Notes: generated by a model not told the origin, from the sequence alone. Shown: positions 1 to 8,216, numbered from the stretch's first letter. The stretch: DNA of 64,000 nt from Micromonospora cabrerizensis (GCF_022230955.1 NZ_JAKKFI010000083.1:45253-109252), one strand, 5' to 3'. A program made the numbers and translations.

Positions 1-224
1 CCAACCTTCTCAAGGCAGGCCGCCACCGACACCACCCGGCGGGCGAGCGTCGCAGCATGGGCACCGGCAGCAAGTCGGATCACGATCGGTGGCGCCACGA
101 AGACTGCGTTCATCGTGTACTTGACGAGCCTGGCACCATGCGGGTCGACGCCGATCTGAGCACAGACATCGCTCAGGCGGCCATGAAGCTCAGCGGCGAC
201 GGTATCGCTGAGTGCGGTGGTCAT
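1..224 (-). CDS. Phosphotransferase (APH-like) N-terminal fragment
   Basis: Only the first ~74 codons are inside the window; the gene continues beyond base 1. Reading from the ATG at 224-222 gives MTTALSDTVAAELHGRLSDV and later a VKYTMNAVF...PPIVIRLA stretch. That resembles the N-lobe of aminoglycoside-phosphotransferase-like kinases often encoded beside XRE/TPR regulators in actinomycetes. The start shares one base with the stop of the upstream regulator gene (TGATG junction), so the two are probably translationally coupled. The catalytic HxD region lies outside the window, so activity and substrate cannot be judged. The family call rests on the short N-terminal match and is tentative. Confidence 0.6.
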   Translation of the reverse strand, partial: MTTALSDTVAAELHGRLSDVCAQIGVDPHGARLVKYTMNAVFVAPPIVIRLAAGAHAATLARRVVSVAACLEKV

Positions 225-1597
225 CAGTCCGCCTGCAGCTCCGCGATCCGGCTGCCGAGAGCAGCAAGCGCCGGTTCCCGCGCGGCCTGCGGCGCGGCAA
301 GCTCCCACAGTGCGTTCAGACGATCGTTCACGCGAGCTGATCGCATCCCATCCGCCACCAGGCCCACCGCCTTCATCCCGTACTCGCCAGCGGTTGCGAG
401 ATCACCGGCCAGAGTACTCGCCGTGGCGACCGAGATCGTGTCGAAGATGAACGACCGACGATCTTGCGGGCGGCGCAGCCGCACTGCCTGGTGGGAGTGC
501 TCGGCAGCGCGGTCGACGTACCGCACGTGCTCTGGGTGACGGGCCAGGGCGGAGTAGACGACGGCGGACATTCCATGGACGTCAGCCTCGGTCAGCGCGA
601 AGTGAGTCCAGGCCGGCGCGGTGTCCAGGTCTGTCTGATCAAGTTCGCGTCGGGCGCGGGCCAGACTATCGACGACCTGGCGGTCAGCGCCGAGGAGCGC
701 GTAGGCCCATGCGGTGTTGGCGTGCAGCATGGCGACGCTGGCATGACAGGCGGCTTGCTGCGCCGCGAGCTGCCCAAGGCCGAAGAGTTGCAATGCTTCT
801 GCGGGCTGCTTCTGGTGCAGGCTGACCCGCCCGAGGCGGTACAGCGTGTTTGCCAGCAGTGGCAGCGAGTCAGTCCGTCGGGCCAGCACGAGGCTTTGGG
901 TGAGATGCCGACGCGCCATGTCGTGATCGTCGAGATCGTGCGCCACCCAGCCGACGAGGTTGTGCAGCTCGGCGAGTGCGTCGTGCAGGGCGGCAGCCAC
1001 CCCCTCGGTGCACCTCACCTGCAGTAGCTGCGTCGCCCATGCCACGTAGCCACGTGCGGACTGCAGGCACCGGCCTCCCCCGGCGGCAGCGTCGAGCCGG
1101 CGGTGAAAGGCGGTCACGGCTCGAACGGTGGCGACCTCGTCATGGCCGACCGCACCAGGGACCGCCACATCGTGGGAGCTGGGCAAATACCGCTCTACGT
1201 CGGCGGGTATGGCGCCTACCGCGATGCTCGCGACGACGCCGAGCAACTCGCGAGGGTCGACTGGGGCAACGACACCGACCGGCTCGATCGACGTTCTCTG
1301 CCGGTAGTGATGAGCGTGGTCGTCGAGGGCGAGCCCCATGTAGTGGCGCGGGATAAGCAGCCCTTCGGCGATGCGCTCCAGTACGGCGTAGTCGTTGACG
1401 ATGCGCCGGCCTGCGGCGATTTCTGAGACACGGCTGGCGCCCAAGCCCGTCGCGGCCGCGACCGAGGACCAGCTGAAGCCCCGTTCCTTGAGAAAGCCGA
1501 AGACGGCTCCGATGTCGTGGCGGGCGAGGTGTACGCGCATGGCGACGCCGCGATAGGTGCCCTCGTGCCACCACTGCGGTCTGACGACCCGCTGCAT
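224..1597 (-). CDS. XRE-family regulator with helix-turn-helix and TPR-like C-terminal region
   Basis: The protein has an N-terminal helix-turn-helix (FSWSSVAAATGLGASRVSEI) followed by about 380 residues of Ala/Leu-rich paired helices with TPR character (for example LANTLYRLGRVSLHQKQPAE). This is the architecture of actinobacterial XRE regulators with a helical sensor domain. I start it at ATG 1597 (MQRVVRPQWW) because GGAGGAGGT lies about 8 bases upstream. The frame stays open to 1651, which would add 18 residues. The stop overlaps the start of the phosphotransferase gene. It diverges from the RiPP operon starting at 2168 and could regulate it, but that is inference. No ligand can be deduced. 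Confidence 0.8.
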   Translation of the reverse strand: MQRVVRPQWWHEGTYRGVAMRVHLARHDIGAVFGFLKERGFSWSSVAAATGLGASRVSEIAAGRRIVNDYAVLERIAEGLLIPRHYMGLALDDHAHHYRQRTSIEPVGVVAPVDPRELLGVVASIAVGAIPADVERYLPSSHDVAVPGAVGHDEVATVRAVTAFHRRLDAAAGGGRCLQSARGYVAWATQLLQVRCTEGVAAALHDALAELHNLVGWVAHDLDDHDMARRHLTQSLVLARRTDSLPLLANTLYRLGRVSLHQKQPAEALQLFGLGQLAAQQAACHASVAMLHANTAWAYALLGADRQVVDSLARARRELDQTDLDTAPAWTHFALTEADVHGMSAVVYSALARHPEHVRYVDRAAEHSHQAVRLRRPQDRRSFIFDTISVATASTLAGDLATAGEYGMKAVGLVADGMRSARVNDRLNALWELAAPQAAREPALAALGSRIAELQAD

Positions 1598-1684
1598 GGA
1601 TGCCACCTCCTCCGGCTGCGGATACTGCGCAGAGTAGTCGTCCCCTGGCAAGATGTCCGCCCTGCCGCAGGTCCCCTAGCTGGC

Positions 1685-1701
1685 CATCTCACGGTGAGAT
1701 G
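1685..1701. promoter_or_regulatory. Palindrome upstream of the XRE/TPR regulator
   Basis: CATCTCA-CGG-TGAGATG is a perfect 7-bp inverted repeat about 90 bases upstream of the regulator start. A palindrome here is a reasonable candidate for an autoregulatory operator. No consensus for this regulator type is known to me, so the role is inference. Confidence 0.4.
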
Positions 1702-2167
1702 CCCACCGTGGGGCGCTCACCGGTGGCTAGCTGGTGACAGTGGGCATCGGCCAAGGTCGTTGCCATGCCAGCCAGACGCCATCGCCAGCTCCGGGTTCCC
1801 GCTCACAGGCGGGCGACCGGAGCAGACGAGTCTCCGTTCGGTGAGGACGGCCGTCACGAGGCTGGCGTGGACGGGTTCGGGGTGGGTGCTGTGCAGGCGG
1901 CCCGCTCACCTCGGACCAGCGCGCGGCAGGAGAGCACGCAGGCGTTGACCCGAGACGTCGGCAGCTTTCCCGCCCGCGTACATCGGAGGTCTGTGCTGCT
2001 CGGGATCGTCGTCCCCCGTGCGATCCCGCGCCGGACCACTGGTGCCGTGGTGGCGTGCCGGTGCCATCGTGCGCCGGCACGCCACCACGGATCACTCCCC
2101 ACACAGCCACTTCCAGGGGCCGGCAGCCCACCCGCGGCCGTGCACCGACCCCGGACAGGAGCGGTTC
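1702..2167. other. Non-coding stretch between divergent transcription units
   Basis: About 465 bases separate the leftward regulator from the rightward operon. Reading frames here look like chance frames with no recognisable protein. The stretch should hold the promoter of the rightward operon; I cannot pick convincing -35/-10 boxes. Its main visible feature is the large inverted repeat at 2045-2090. Confidence 0.5.
2045..2090. repeat. Long inverted repeat in the leader of the RiPP operon
   Basis: The arms CCGTGGTGGCGTGCCGGTGC (2045-2064) and GCGCCGGCACGCCACCACGG (2071-2090) are complementary except for one position, with a 6-base loop. The hairpin sits 78 bases before the first operon gene and between divergently transcribed genes. 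It is therefore not an obvious terminator for either; a leader hairpin or an operator is more likely. Confidence 0.6.
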
Positions 2168-2413
2168 ATGATCGGCGCGCACTTCACGGTTCCCCGTCGG
2201 TTCGCCTTGGTGCGTTACCCGGACGGCGATGACAGCCCAGTGGTCATCGCGTGGGGTATCGAACTGCCCGACGGTTCCGCCATCTCGCTGAGCCTCGACA
2301 GCCAGGCGGTCGCGCTCTGCAGCAAAGCCGCCCACTGCGAGCGCATCCACGGCGCCGAGCTGGTCTGGATCGATGGCGAGCTCGGCAACTTCGAGAAGGA
2401 GAGGCCGTCGTGA
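2168..2413 (+). CDS. Small protein of unknown function, first gene of RiPP operon
   Basis: This is an 81-aa acidic soluble protein beginning MIGAHFTVPRRFALVRYPDG, with no signal peptide or membrane segment. I chose ATG 2168 because an ACAGGAG sequence lies just upstream; the frame is open further left but without a better start. The 3' end overlaps the next gene by GTGA, which points to co-translation. I do not recognise a named family. It is the first gene of the operon that encodes the Cys-rich peptide and LanB, so an accessory role in RiPP maturation is plausible but unproven. Confidence 0.65.
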   Translation: MIGAHFTVPRRFALVRYPDGDDSPVVIAWGIELPDGSAISLSLDSQAVALCSKAAHCERIHGAELVWIDGELGNFEKERPS

Positions 2414-2748
2414 AGACGTCCGGCGTTGCCAGGAGCCATGCCGTGCAGGCCTCGCCGGACAGCGAATTCCGTGCGACCGCGAGGGTTGTCCTGGGCATCC
2501 ATCGAGACGACGACGGCTTCTGTCTCGGCTGTTACGTCTACTTCCACCAGCTCAAGCCTTTCCCCTGCGAGTACTACTTCTGGGCGGCTCGAGTCATCGC
2601 CACGTATCCCGGCCCTGCACTCCTGGCTGGCGGAACCCCTCCTCGGGATCGACTTTCCTCGTACGCCCGGACCGCCCCAGCCCTCCGGCTCGTGCCGGCG
2701 TCGACCGTCTCGGCCACCGACGACACGGTGGTCATGCGCCTGAGGTGA
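2410..2748 (+). CDS. Protein of unknown function with clustered cysteines
   Basis: This is a 112-aa protein starting at a GTG that overlaps the preceding stop (GTGA). It contains GFCLGCYVYFHQLKPFPC: a CxxC followed by a third Cys, in an aromatic-rich stretch that could bind metal or interact with a Cys-rich peptide. No family is recognised. Its stop overlaps the GTG start of the 37-aa Cys-rich peptide by GTGA, so the three small genes are very probably translated together. The 5' portion is also covered by longer chance frames. Confidence 0.6.
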   Translation: MKTSGVARSHAVQASPDSEFRATARVVLGIHRDDDGFCLGCYVYFHQLKPFPCEYYFWAARVIATYPGPALLAGGTPPRDRLSSYARTAPALRLVPASTVSATDDTVVMRLR

Positions 2749-2858
2749 CGCTCTCGATCTCCGCCGGTAGCGGCGACCGTTCAAGTAGTACGGACGCCGA
2801 GCTGGCCGGCGACGGCTGCGGCAGTACCTGCACCTCATGCACCACCAACGTCGCCTGA
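2745..2858 (+). CDS. Candidate RiPP precursor peptide, Cys/Ser/Thr-rich core
   Basis: This 37-aa peptide was found by reading through the gap before the LanB gene. It starts at GTG 2745 with a GTGA overlap to the preceding gene and ends at TGA 2856-2858. The N-terminal half (TLSISAGSGDRSSSTDAELA) looks like a leader. The C-terminal half is GDGCGSTCTSCTTNVA, with three Cys, two Ser and four Thr in its last 15 residues. DGCGSTC-type cores are typical of LanB-associated precursors such as the FxLD group in actinobacteria, though no FxLD leader motif is obvious here. The LanB gene follows after 81 bases containing a hairpin. The biochemical fate (dehydration, thioether, or C-terminal amino-acid addition) is inference. 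Confidence 0.7.
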   Translation: MTLSISAGSGDRSSSTDAELAGDGCGSTCTSCTTNVA

Positions 2859-2878
2859 TCAACGGGCTCAGCAAGGCC

Positions 2879-2910
2879 GGCCAGCACCGCCACAACCGTC
2901 GGTGCCGGCC
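2879..2910 (+). terminator. Hairpin between precursor and LanB genes (attenuator-like)
   Basis: GCACCG (2884-2889) pairs with CGGTGC (2900-2905), extended outward by GGCC (2879-2882) with GGCC (2907-2910) across a one-base mismatch. There is no T-run. A partial terminator or mRNA-stabilising hairpin directly after a precursor gene is common in RiPP operons, where it favours precursor over enzyme expression. Confidence 0.5.
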
Positions 2911-2939
2911 GGGCGCCCCTGTCATGCCGAGGTGATCAT

Positions 2940-5318
2940 GTGAGCCGATCCGTTCAGTCCCCCGCCTATCGGTCAATGACAAACGCACTTGTCCGCACCG
3001 TCGCGCATCCGGCGGTCGACCTGCCCCCGTGGCCAGACCTGACCGAATCTCGCCCCGACCTCGTGCCGTCCTGGGTCGGCTGGCTACGGCATGCTTGGGC
3101 CATCGACGCTGTGGCCGAGGCTGTCATCCTCTCGAGCCCGGTGCTCACGGCGAAGGTCAGGAAGCTCTGCGCGGGTGAGGCGGCTTCGGTACGCGAGACA
3201 CGGCGGACGGTCCACGCCGTCGCCGGGTACGCGCAGCGCCTACTGGGTCGACCCATGCCGTTCGAACTGCTCGCCGGCGTGGCGCCGGCCGTATTCGGCT
3301 CGAAAGCACCTACCCGCTGGGGCACAAACCATCAGGCTATCGCCCGGGCAGGTGCCGGCTGGCTCACCGACTTGATCGCCCATCTCGAACGCTGCCCGGA
3401 GTTGCTCTCTCGACTACCCGTGGTCGCGAACAACACGCTGACGGTCCGCGACGACCGGCTGATCTTCCCCCACCGGCCGAGCCCTGGGCTCAACGGCCAA
3501 GTGGGATCGGCGGAGGTATCCCTGCGCTATTCAGCGCCGGTACGGACTGCCATCGAGGCAGCCCACAGCCCGATCCGGGTGGAGGTCCTCTCCTCGCAGC
3601 TCAGTGGAGCGTTTCCGCAAGCATCGGCGGCGGCCGTCATGGCGATGCTCAACCAGCTGATCGCGCACCACGCCCTCATCACGAGCCTGCACGCTCCCAG
3701 CACAGAGCCCGACGCCCTCGGGTACCTGCTGCGCCAGCTCGACGAGGCTGGCGCTGGAATCGGCACGTCCGTCGCTGGCGTCGTCGGCGCTTCGCGAGAG
3801 ATCCATGCTGGGCTGCACCGCCACAACAGGTCGCAGCCGGACGACGCCGCGGCGGCCCGGCGGCTGGTGGCCTTGCAAATGCGAAGTCTCGCGATCTCCG
3901 AGCAGGAGCCGCTCGCCGTGGATCGCCGATTGGACGCCTCGGTGACGCTCCCCGACCAGGTAGCCAGGGAGGTGGAGCGTGCCGCGCTGGTGCTGACCCG
4001 GCTGAGCGCTGACCCGTACGGCACCGCCGCGTGGCTGACCTACTACCAGCGATTCTGCGAGCGCTACGGGATCGGCTCGCTTGTGCCGGTGCGGGAGGTG
4101 GTTGACCCGGACAGCGGCATTGGCCTGCCGGACGGCTACCTGGGCAGCCCCGCCCCTGAGCCTCGCTCGCCAATGTCCCGTCGGGACGAGGTGTTGCTCA
4201 GCGTGGCGCAACGCGCGGCCCTGGACGGCGCGACCGAGGTCGTCCTCGATGACGCGCTTATCGCGCAGTTGGACCTGGGACCACTGCGGCTACGCCTACC
4301 TCCGCACCTCGAAGCGTGCGTGCGCGTTCAGGCCGCCGACGAGAAGGACCTGACGCGCGGCAGATTCACTGTCGAGGTCACCTCCGTGTCCCGGACAGCC
4401 GGCGGACTCACCGGACGCTTCCTCAGTGTGCTGCGGCCGAGCGACGCGGGAAGGTTCGTCGCCAGCTTGGCCGATCTACCCGCCAGCGACCGGGCCACCA
4501 CACCGGCCCAGGTGTCATTTCCGCCGCTCGACCCCGCGACCGCGAACGTCGCGCGTGCCGTCCGGGTGCTGGCAACGGTGATCAGCCTGGCCGAGCACCG
4601 ATGGCCGAGTCGATCTGTGCTCACCGTTGACGATCTGGCGGTGGGGTGCGACGGCCGACGCATGTACCTCGCGGTGCCCGACCGCGGCCACCGGATCGAG
4701 GCGGTCGGCATGCAGGCACTGAACCTGCGCACTCACACTCCCGCGCTGGCCCGGTTCCTCATCGAGCTCGGACGCGCCCAATGCGCGCAGGTCACCGCCT
4801 TTAACTGGGGCGCCGCCGCCCGGGCGAAGCTGCCCTTCCTCCCCCGAGTGCGGTACGGACGAGCGATCCTGGCCGCGGCCACCTGGAGTCTGGAGGCCAC
4901 CGAGCTACCCGACAGACACCAACCCTGGTACGCCTGGGACGACGCCTTCGACGAATGGCGGGCCCGCCGGCAGTTGCCCCGCCTGGTGCACCTGGTCGAG
5001 GCCGACCAGCGTCTTCCGCTGGATCTCGACGAGTCGGCGCACCGCGTCCTGTTGCGCACCCACCTGCTCACCGCACCGCGAGTGGTCCTCGTGGAGGCAC
5101 CCACCCTGGAGGGCCTCGGGTGGTGCGGCGGCCGCCCCCACGAGGTCATCGTCGCGCTGCACTCCACCGAACCACCACCCTGGCCGCCGCTGCCAACACC
5201 CACCCCGGTCCGCGTCATCAGGCGCGACCAGGGACAGACACCTCGGGACGCCCCCGCGCATGACTCGGATAGTTCGTTTGAGGCGACAAATGCCGTCGCG
5301 GCGAAGGATTCTCCATAG
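2940..5318 (+). CDS. Lantibiotic dehydratase-type (LanB N-terminal) tRNA-dependent enzyme
   Basis: The protein is 792 aa. It carries family signatures in order: RSMTNALVRTVAHP near the N-terminus, YQRFCERYGIGSLVPVREV near residue 370, RRDEVLLSVAQRAA near 415 and FNWGAAARAKLPFLPRVRYG near 620. This is the Lant_dehydr_N (glutamyl-tRNA-dependent) domain. Full LanBs of about 1,000 aa add a C-terminal glutamate-elimination (SpaB_C) domain, which is absent here, and no separate SpaB_C gene is visible. The protein therefore matches split LanBs of thiopeptide type or peptide aminoacyl-tRNA ligases (PEARLs). The likely substrate is the 37-aa peptide encoded just upstream. The start is GTG 2940. The C-terminal ~40 residues are disordered and acidic/proline-rich. 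Confidence 0.85.
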   Translation: MSRSVQSPAYRSMTNALVRTVAHPAVDLPPWPDLTESRPDLVPSWVGWLRHAWAIDAVAEAVILSSPVLTAKVRKLCAGEAASVRETRRTVHAVAGYAQRLLGRPMPFELLAGVAPAVFGSKAPTRWGTNHQAIARAGAGWLTDLIAHLERCPELLSRLPVVANNTLTVRDDRLIFPHRPSPGLNGQVGSAEVSLRYSAPVRTAIEAAHSPIRVEVLSSQLSGAFPQASAAAVMAMLNQLIAHHALITSLHAPSTEPDALGYLLRQLDEAGAGIGTSVAGVVGASREIHAGLHRHNRSQPDDAAAARRLVALQMRSLAISEQEPLAVDRRLDASVTLPDQVAREVERAALVLTRLSADPYGTAAWLTYYQRFCERYGIGSLVPVREVVDPDSGIGLPDGYLGSPAPEPRSPMSRRDEVLLSVAQRAALDGATEVVLDDALIAQLDLGPLRLRLPPHLEACVRVQAADEKDLTRGRFTVEVTSVSRTAGGLTGRFLSVLRPSDAGRFVASLADLPASDRATTPAQVSFPPLDPATANVARAVRVLATVISLAEHRWPSRSVLTVDDLAVGCDGRRMYLAVPDRGHRIEAVGMQALNLRTHTPALARFLIELGRAQCAQVTAFNWGAAARAKLPFLPRVRYGRAILAAATWSLEATELPDRHQPWYAWDDAFDEWRARRQLPRLVHLVEADQRLPLDLDESAHRVLLRTHLLTAPRVVLVEAPTLEGLGWCGGRPHEVIVALHSTEPPPWPPLPTPTPVRVIRRDQGQTPRDAPAHDSDSSFEATNAVAAKDSP

Positions 5319-5324
5319 TGCTTC

Positions 5325-8027
5325 TTGTCGATATGCCCTACGGTGCTGATCGTGAAGTTGCGCCGAGTAACCGTTGCGGGACTGGTTGCTGCCGGCGTTG
5401 CCGCAGTGACGCTGATGATCGGCCTGGTGACTAACGCCGCCTCGAATCAGCAGCGGTGGCCCGGCTGGTTGTCTCTGGTGCAGCGGTACCCGTGGCAGTC
5501 GTTCCTGTTGCTTGCGGTCGTTGCCGTGGTCCTCGCCGCATTGCTGCCGGTCCTGACCGACCCCGGCCAAGTCGGCGTGCGGAAGGCCGATGATGAGCCC
5601 ACGCCCTGGGTGGGGTCAGCTGCTGTCTTGCGCACCCTGCCGCGCGATGTCGCCGGCTTCACTAACCGGCGGGACGAGATCGAGCAGATCCTGAAGGACG
5701 CGTCAAAGGATCAGTCGATCATGCCTGTCCGAACCATCGACGGCATGGCTGGCGTCGGCAAGACCGCCTTCGCCATCCACGTCGGCCATCTGCTTGCACC
5801 GAAGTTCCCGGACGGTCAGCTTTTCCTAAACCTCAACGGGCACACGCCTGGACGCGAGCCGGTCGGACCGGCCGAGGCACTCGCGTCGCTGCTGCTCGCG
5901 GACGGCGTCGCCCCGCAGAAGATCCCGAACAGCGACGATCAGTGGGCGATGACCGAGGCCCGCGCCGCATTGTGGCGCACTCGGGTGGCTGATCGGCGGA
6001 TGCTGCTCATCCTCGACAATGCCGCCACGTACGCGCAGGTGGAGCAGCTACTGCCGGGCGCGGCCGGCAGCCTCGTGTTGGTCACCAGCCGTCGTCGGCT
6101 AGCCGCACCGGACGCGGCGAGTCTGCAGATGAGCGCGTTGTCGGCGACGGACGCCGCCGCGTTGTTCATGCGTCTGGCCGGTCGTAGTCGGCTCCGCAAG
6201 GAATCGGTTGGTGAGCTCGTCGCTGTCTGCGGTTACCTGCCGTTGGCGGTTGCCCTGCTTGCGGCGAGGCTGCGGCACCACCCCTCCTGGAGCGTCGAGG
6301 ATCTCAAGGATCGCTTGTTGTCGACGCAGCACCGCCTGGTGGAGATGCAGGCGGGCGAGCGCGCCGTCGCAGCCGCGTTCGACCTGTCGTACCAGGATCT
6401 GCCGGGTGAACGTCAGCGGTTTTTCCGTCGACTCAGCCGGTTCCCCGGGCTCGACGTCGATGAAGAGGCCGCGGCGGCGCTGGCTTCGGTCTCCCGGGAG
6501 GTGGCGCGGTCCGAGCTTGAGGCGCTCTATGGGGATCACCTGCTGGATGAAACCGAGCACGGACGGTACCGGTTCCATGACCTGGTCAGGGACTATGGAC
6601 GCAGCCTCGGGGAAGACGGGCAGGACGGGACGATGTCGATCAAGAACCTTGCGGGACATTACCTGGAGACCATCAGCGCGGCGAATACCCACATCAGCCG
6701 TGGATCCACGACCACCACAGCCCGTTTCGATTCGCCGGCCACGGCCTCGGCGTGGCTTGACGCCGAGCGCGCGAACGTACTCGCCTGCGTCGAGGAGTGC
6801 GTGCGCCGCGAGCAGCACGCCCTGGTCGTGGGACTCGCCGCCGCGATGGCGCCGTACCTGCGCCAGGCGGGTCCGTGGGACCAGGCCGCCGAGCTGCACC
6901 GCACCGCGGTCGTGGCGGCACGCCGCACGGGGGACCGGAAGGCAGAAGCCGACGCGTTGGCGAACCTCGGCATGGTGTCCCGCCTCATGGCCCGCTACCG
7001 GGCAGCGGTGGAGACCCTGGACGAGTCGCTCGCGATCTACCGGGCTCTCAGCGATCTGCATGGGCAGGCGTCGGTGCTCAACCAGCTCGGCATTGTGCAC
7101 TACCTGACCGCAATGTACGACGAGGCGGCCCGCGCCCAGACGGAAGCGTTGGAGATCTGCCGGGAGACCGGTGACCTGCTCGGCCAGGCGAACGCGCTCG
7201 CCGACCTGGGGATGGTGCGGCGCATGACCGGTGACCTGGCGCCTTCCGCCGAAGCTTCGACGGAAGCGCTGGAGATCTACCGACTGCTCGGTGATCGTTT
7301 TGGCGAAGCCAACGCGCTCCGCGACCTCGGACTGGTCCGCTCCCTGACAGGCGACTACGCCGAGGCCGAGCACCACGCCCGCGAGGCGCTGGCGATCTAC
7401 ACCAGGATCGGCGACCCGGTGCATCAGGCGTACGCGCTCAACGAGCTGGGCGTCGCCCGTCGCCTGAAGGGAGACCTCGACGGTGCGACCGAATCGCACG
7501 AACAGGCACTGGCCAAGTACGCCGAACTCGGTGACCGATTCGGCGAGGCCAACGCCATCCGGCACCTCGGGGTGCTGCACCGGCTCCGAGGGGACCAGGC
7601 AGCGGCGTTCGAGGCCCAGGAGCGGGCCGTGACCATCTACGTCGAATTGGAGAGTCGGGGTGGGTTGGCCGCCGCCACGGCCGAGATGGGCGTCCTGCGT
7701 CGTCTCGAAGGCAACCTCGTCGGTGCAAGGAGTGCACTGGACAGCGCTGCCGGGTGGTACGCCGAGCTCGGAGACCGTACTGGTCAACTCGAAGTGCACA
7801 ACCACGTTGGCGCGTTGCACCTCGACGCCGGGGAACTCGACCGGGCGAATGACCGATACGAGGTCGCGCTGTCCCTCGCCCGCGACCTGGGCGTGCCGCT
7901 GCAGGAGGCGCATGCGCTGGACGGCCTCGCGCGCTGCGAACTTGCTCTGGGGCGACCTGAGCGAGCGGCCGACCTCCGCAGCGCCGCCCAGATGCTCCAC
8001 GAACGGCTCGGAAATCAACCTACGTAA
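5325..8027 (+). CDS. Membrane-anchored NB-ARC/TPR (STAND-type) protein
   Basis: Two hydrophobic segments (about residues 14-35 and 60-78) precede an NB-ARC ATPase: P-loop GMAGVGKTAF near 140, Walker B RMLLILDNA near 225, LVTSRRR, GYLPLAV and a FHD motif standing for MHD. From about residue 520 there are roughly nine TPR units with the pattern GDrxGEANALrdLG. The start is uncertain: TTG 5325, GTG 5343 or GTG 5352; the GTG choices trim only N-terminal residues. The gap to LanB is 6 bases and to the second precursor 48 bases. NB-ARC/TPR proteins recur beside FxsB-type radical SAM loci (FxSxx-COOH systems), so a regulatory, sensing or scaffolding role for the RiPP system is inferred. Confidence 0.85.
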   Translation: MSICPTVLIVKLRRVTVAGLVAAGVAAVTLMIGLVTNAASNQQRWPGWLSLVQRYPWQSFLLLAVVAVVLAALLPVLTDPGQVGVRKADDEPTPWVGSAAVLRTLPRDVAGFTNRRDEIEQILKDASKDQSIMPVRTIDGMAGVGKTAFAIHVGHLLAPKFPDGQLFLNLNGHTPGREPVGPAEALASLLLADGVAPQKIPNSDDQWAMTEARAALWRTRVADRRMLLILDNAATYAQVEQLLPGAAGSLVLVTSRRRLAAPDAASLQMSALSATDAAALFMRLAGRSRLRKESVGELVAVCGYLPLAVALLAARLRHHPSWSVEDLKDRLLSTQHRLVEMQAGERAVAAAFDLSYQDLPGERQRFFRRLSRFPGLDVDEEAAAALASVSREVARSELEALYGDHLLDETEHGRYRFHDLVRDYGRSLGEDGQDGTMSIKNLAGHYLETISAANTHISRGSTTTTARFDSPATASAWLDAERANVLACVEECVRREQHALVVGLAAAMAPYLRQAGPWDQAAELHRTAVVAARRTGDRKAEADALANLGMVSRLMARYRAAVETLDESLAIYRALSDLHGQASVLNQLGIVHYLTAMYDEAARAQTEALEICRETGDLLGQANALADLGMVRRMTGDLAPSAEASTEALEIYRLLGDRFGEANALRDLGLVRSLTGDYAEAEHHAREALAIYTRIGDPVHQAYALNELGVARRLKGDLDGATESHEQALAKYAELGDRFGEANAIRHLGVLHRLRGDQAAAFEAQERAVTIYVELESRGGLAAATAEMGVLRRLEGNLVGARSALDSAAGWYAELGDRTGQLEVHNHVGALHLDAGELDRANDRYEVALSLARDLGVPLQEAHALDGLARCELALGRPERAADLRSAAQMLHERLGNQPT

Positions 8028-8075
8028 CTTCACTGCGTCCCGGTATCGTCACCGTCAGACATGAAGGAGGCGACC

Positions 8076-8216
8076 ATGCAGCAGTCGACGACGTCGAACG
8101 TGCAGCCTGTGCTGGCGACGGTGGTCCAGAGGGTCCACGCCCGGATCGCGGCCGAGCAGGCCAAGCCCGAGGCCGTTCGAGCCGCACACGCGGCGTCGCT
8201 TCCCGCGCAATCCTGA
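8076..8216 (+). CDS. Cyclophane RiPP precursor, HaaA-like
   Basis: This 46-aa ORF starts at ATG 8076 with the strong ribosome site GAAGGAGG 5 bases upstream, and ends 19 bases before the radical SAM gene. The N-terminal part is MQQSTTSNVQPVLATVVQRV. The C-terminal part is AVRAAHAASLPAQS. A short peptide next to an FxsB-like maturase with a conserved C-terminal His-Ala-Ala-Ser matches my recollection of the HaaA family of triceptide precursors, in which histidine is joined to a nearby residue in a three-residue cyclophane. The only His in the tail is at residue 38, the obvious crosslink donor. The family assignment is from memory; the modification is inferred. Confidence 0.75.
   Translation: MQQSTTSNVQPVLATVVQRVHARIAAEQAKPEAVRAAHAASLPAQS

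Noticed and set aside
6099..8033. 644-codon leftward frame opposite the NB-ARC/TPR gene
   Set aside because: Antisense of the TPR repeats; no recognisable protein.
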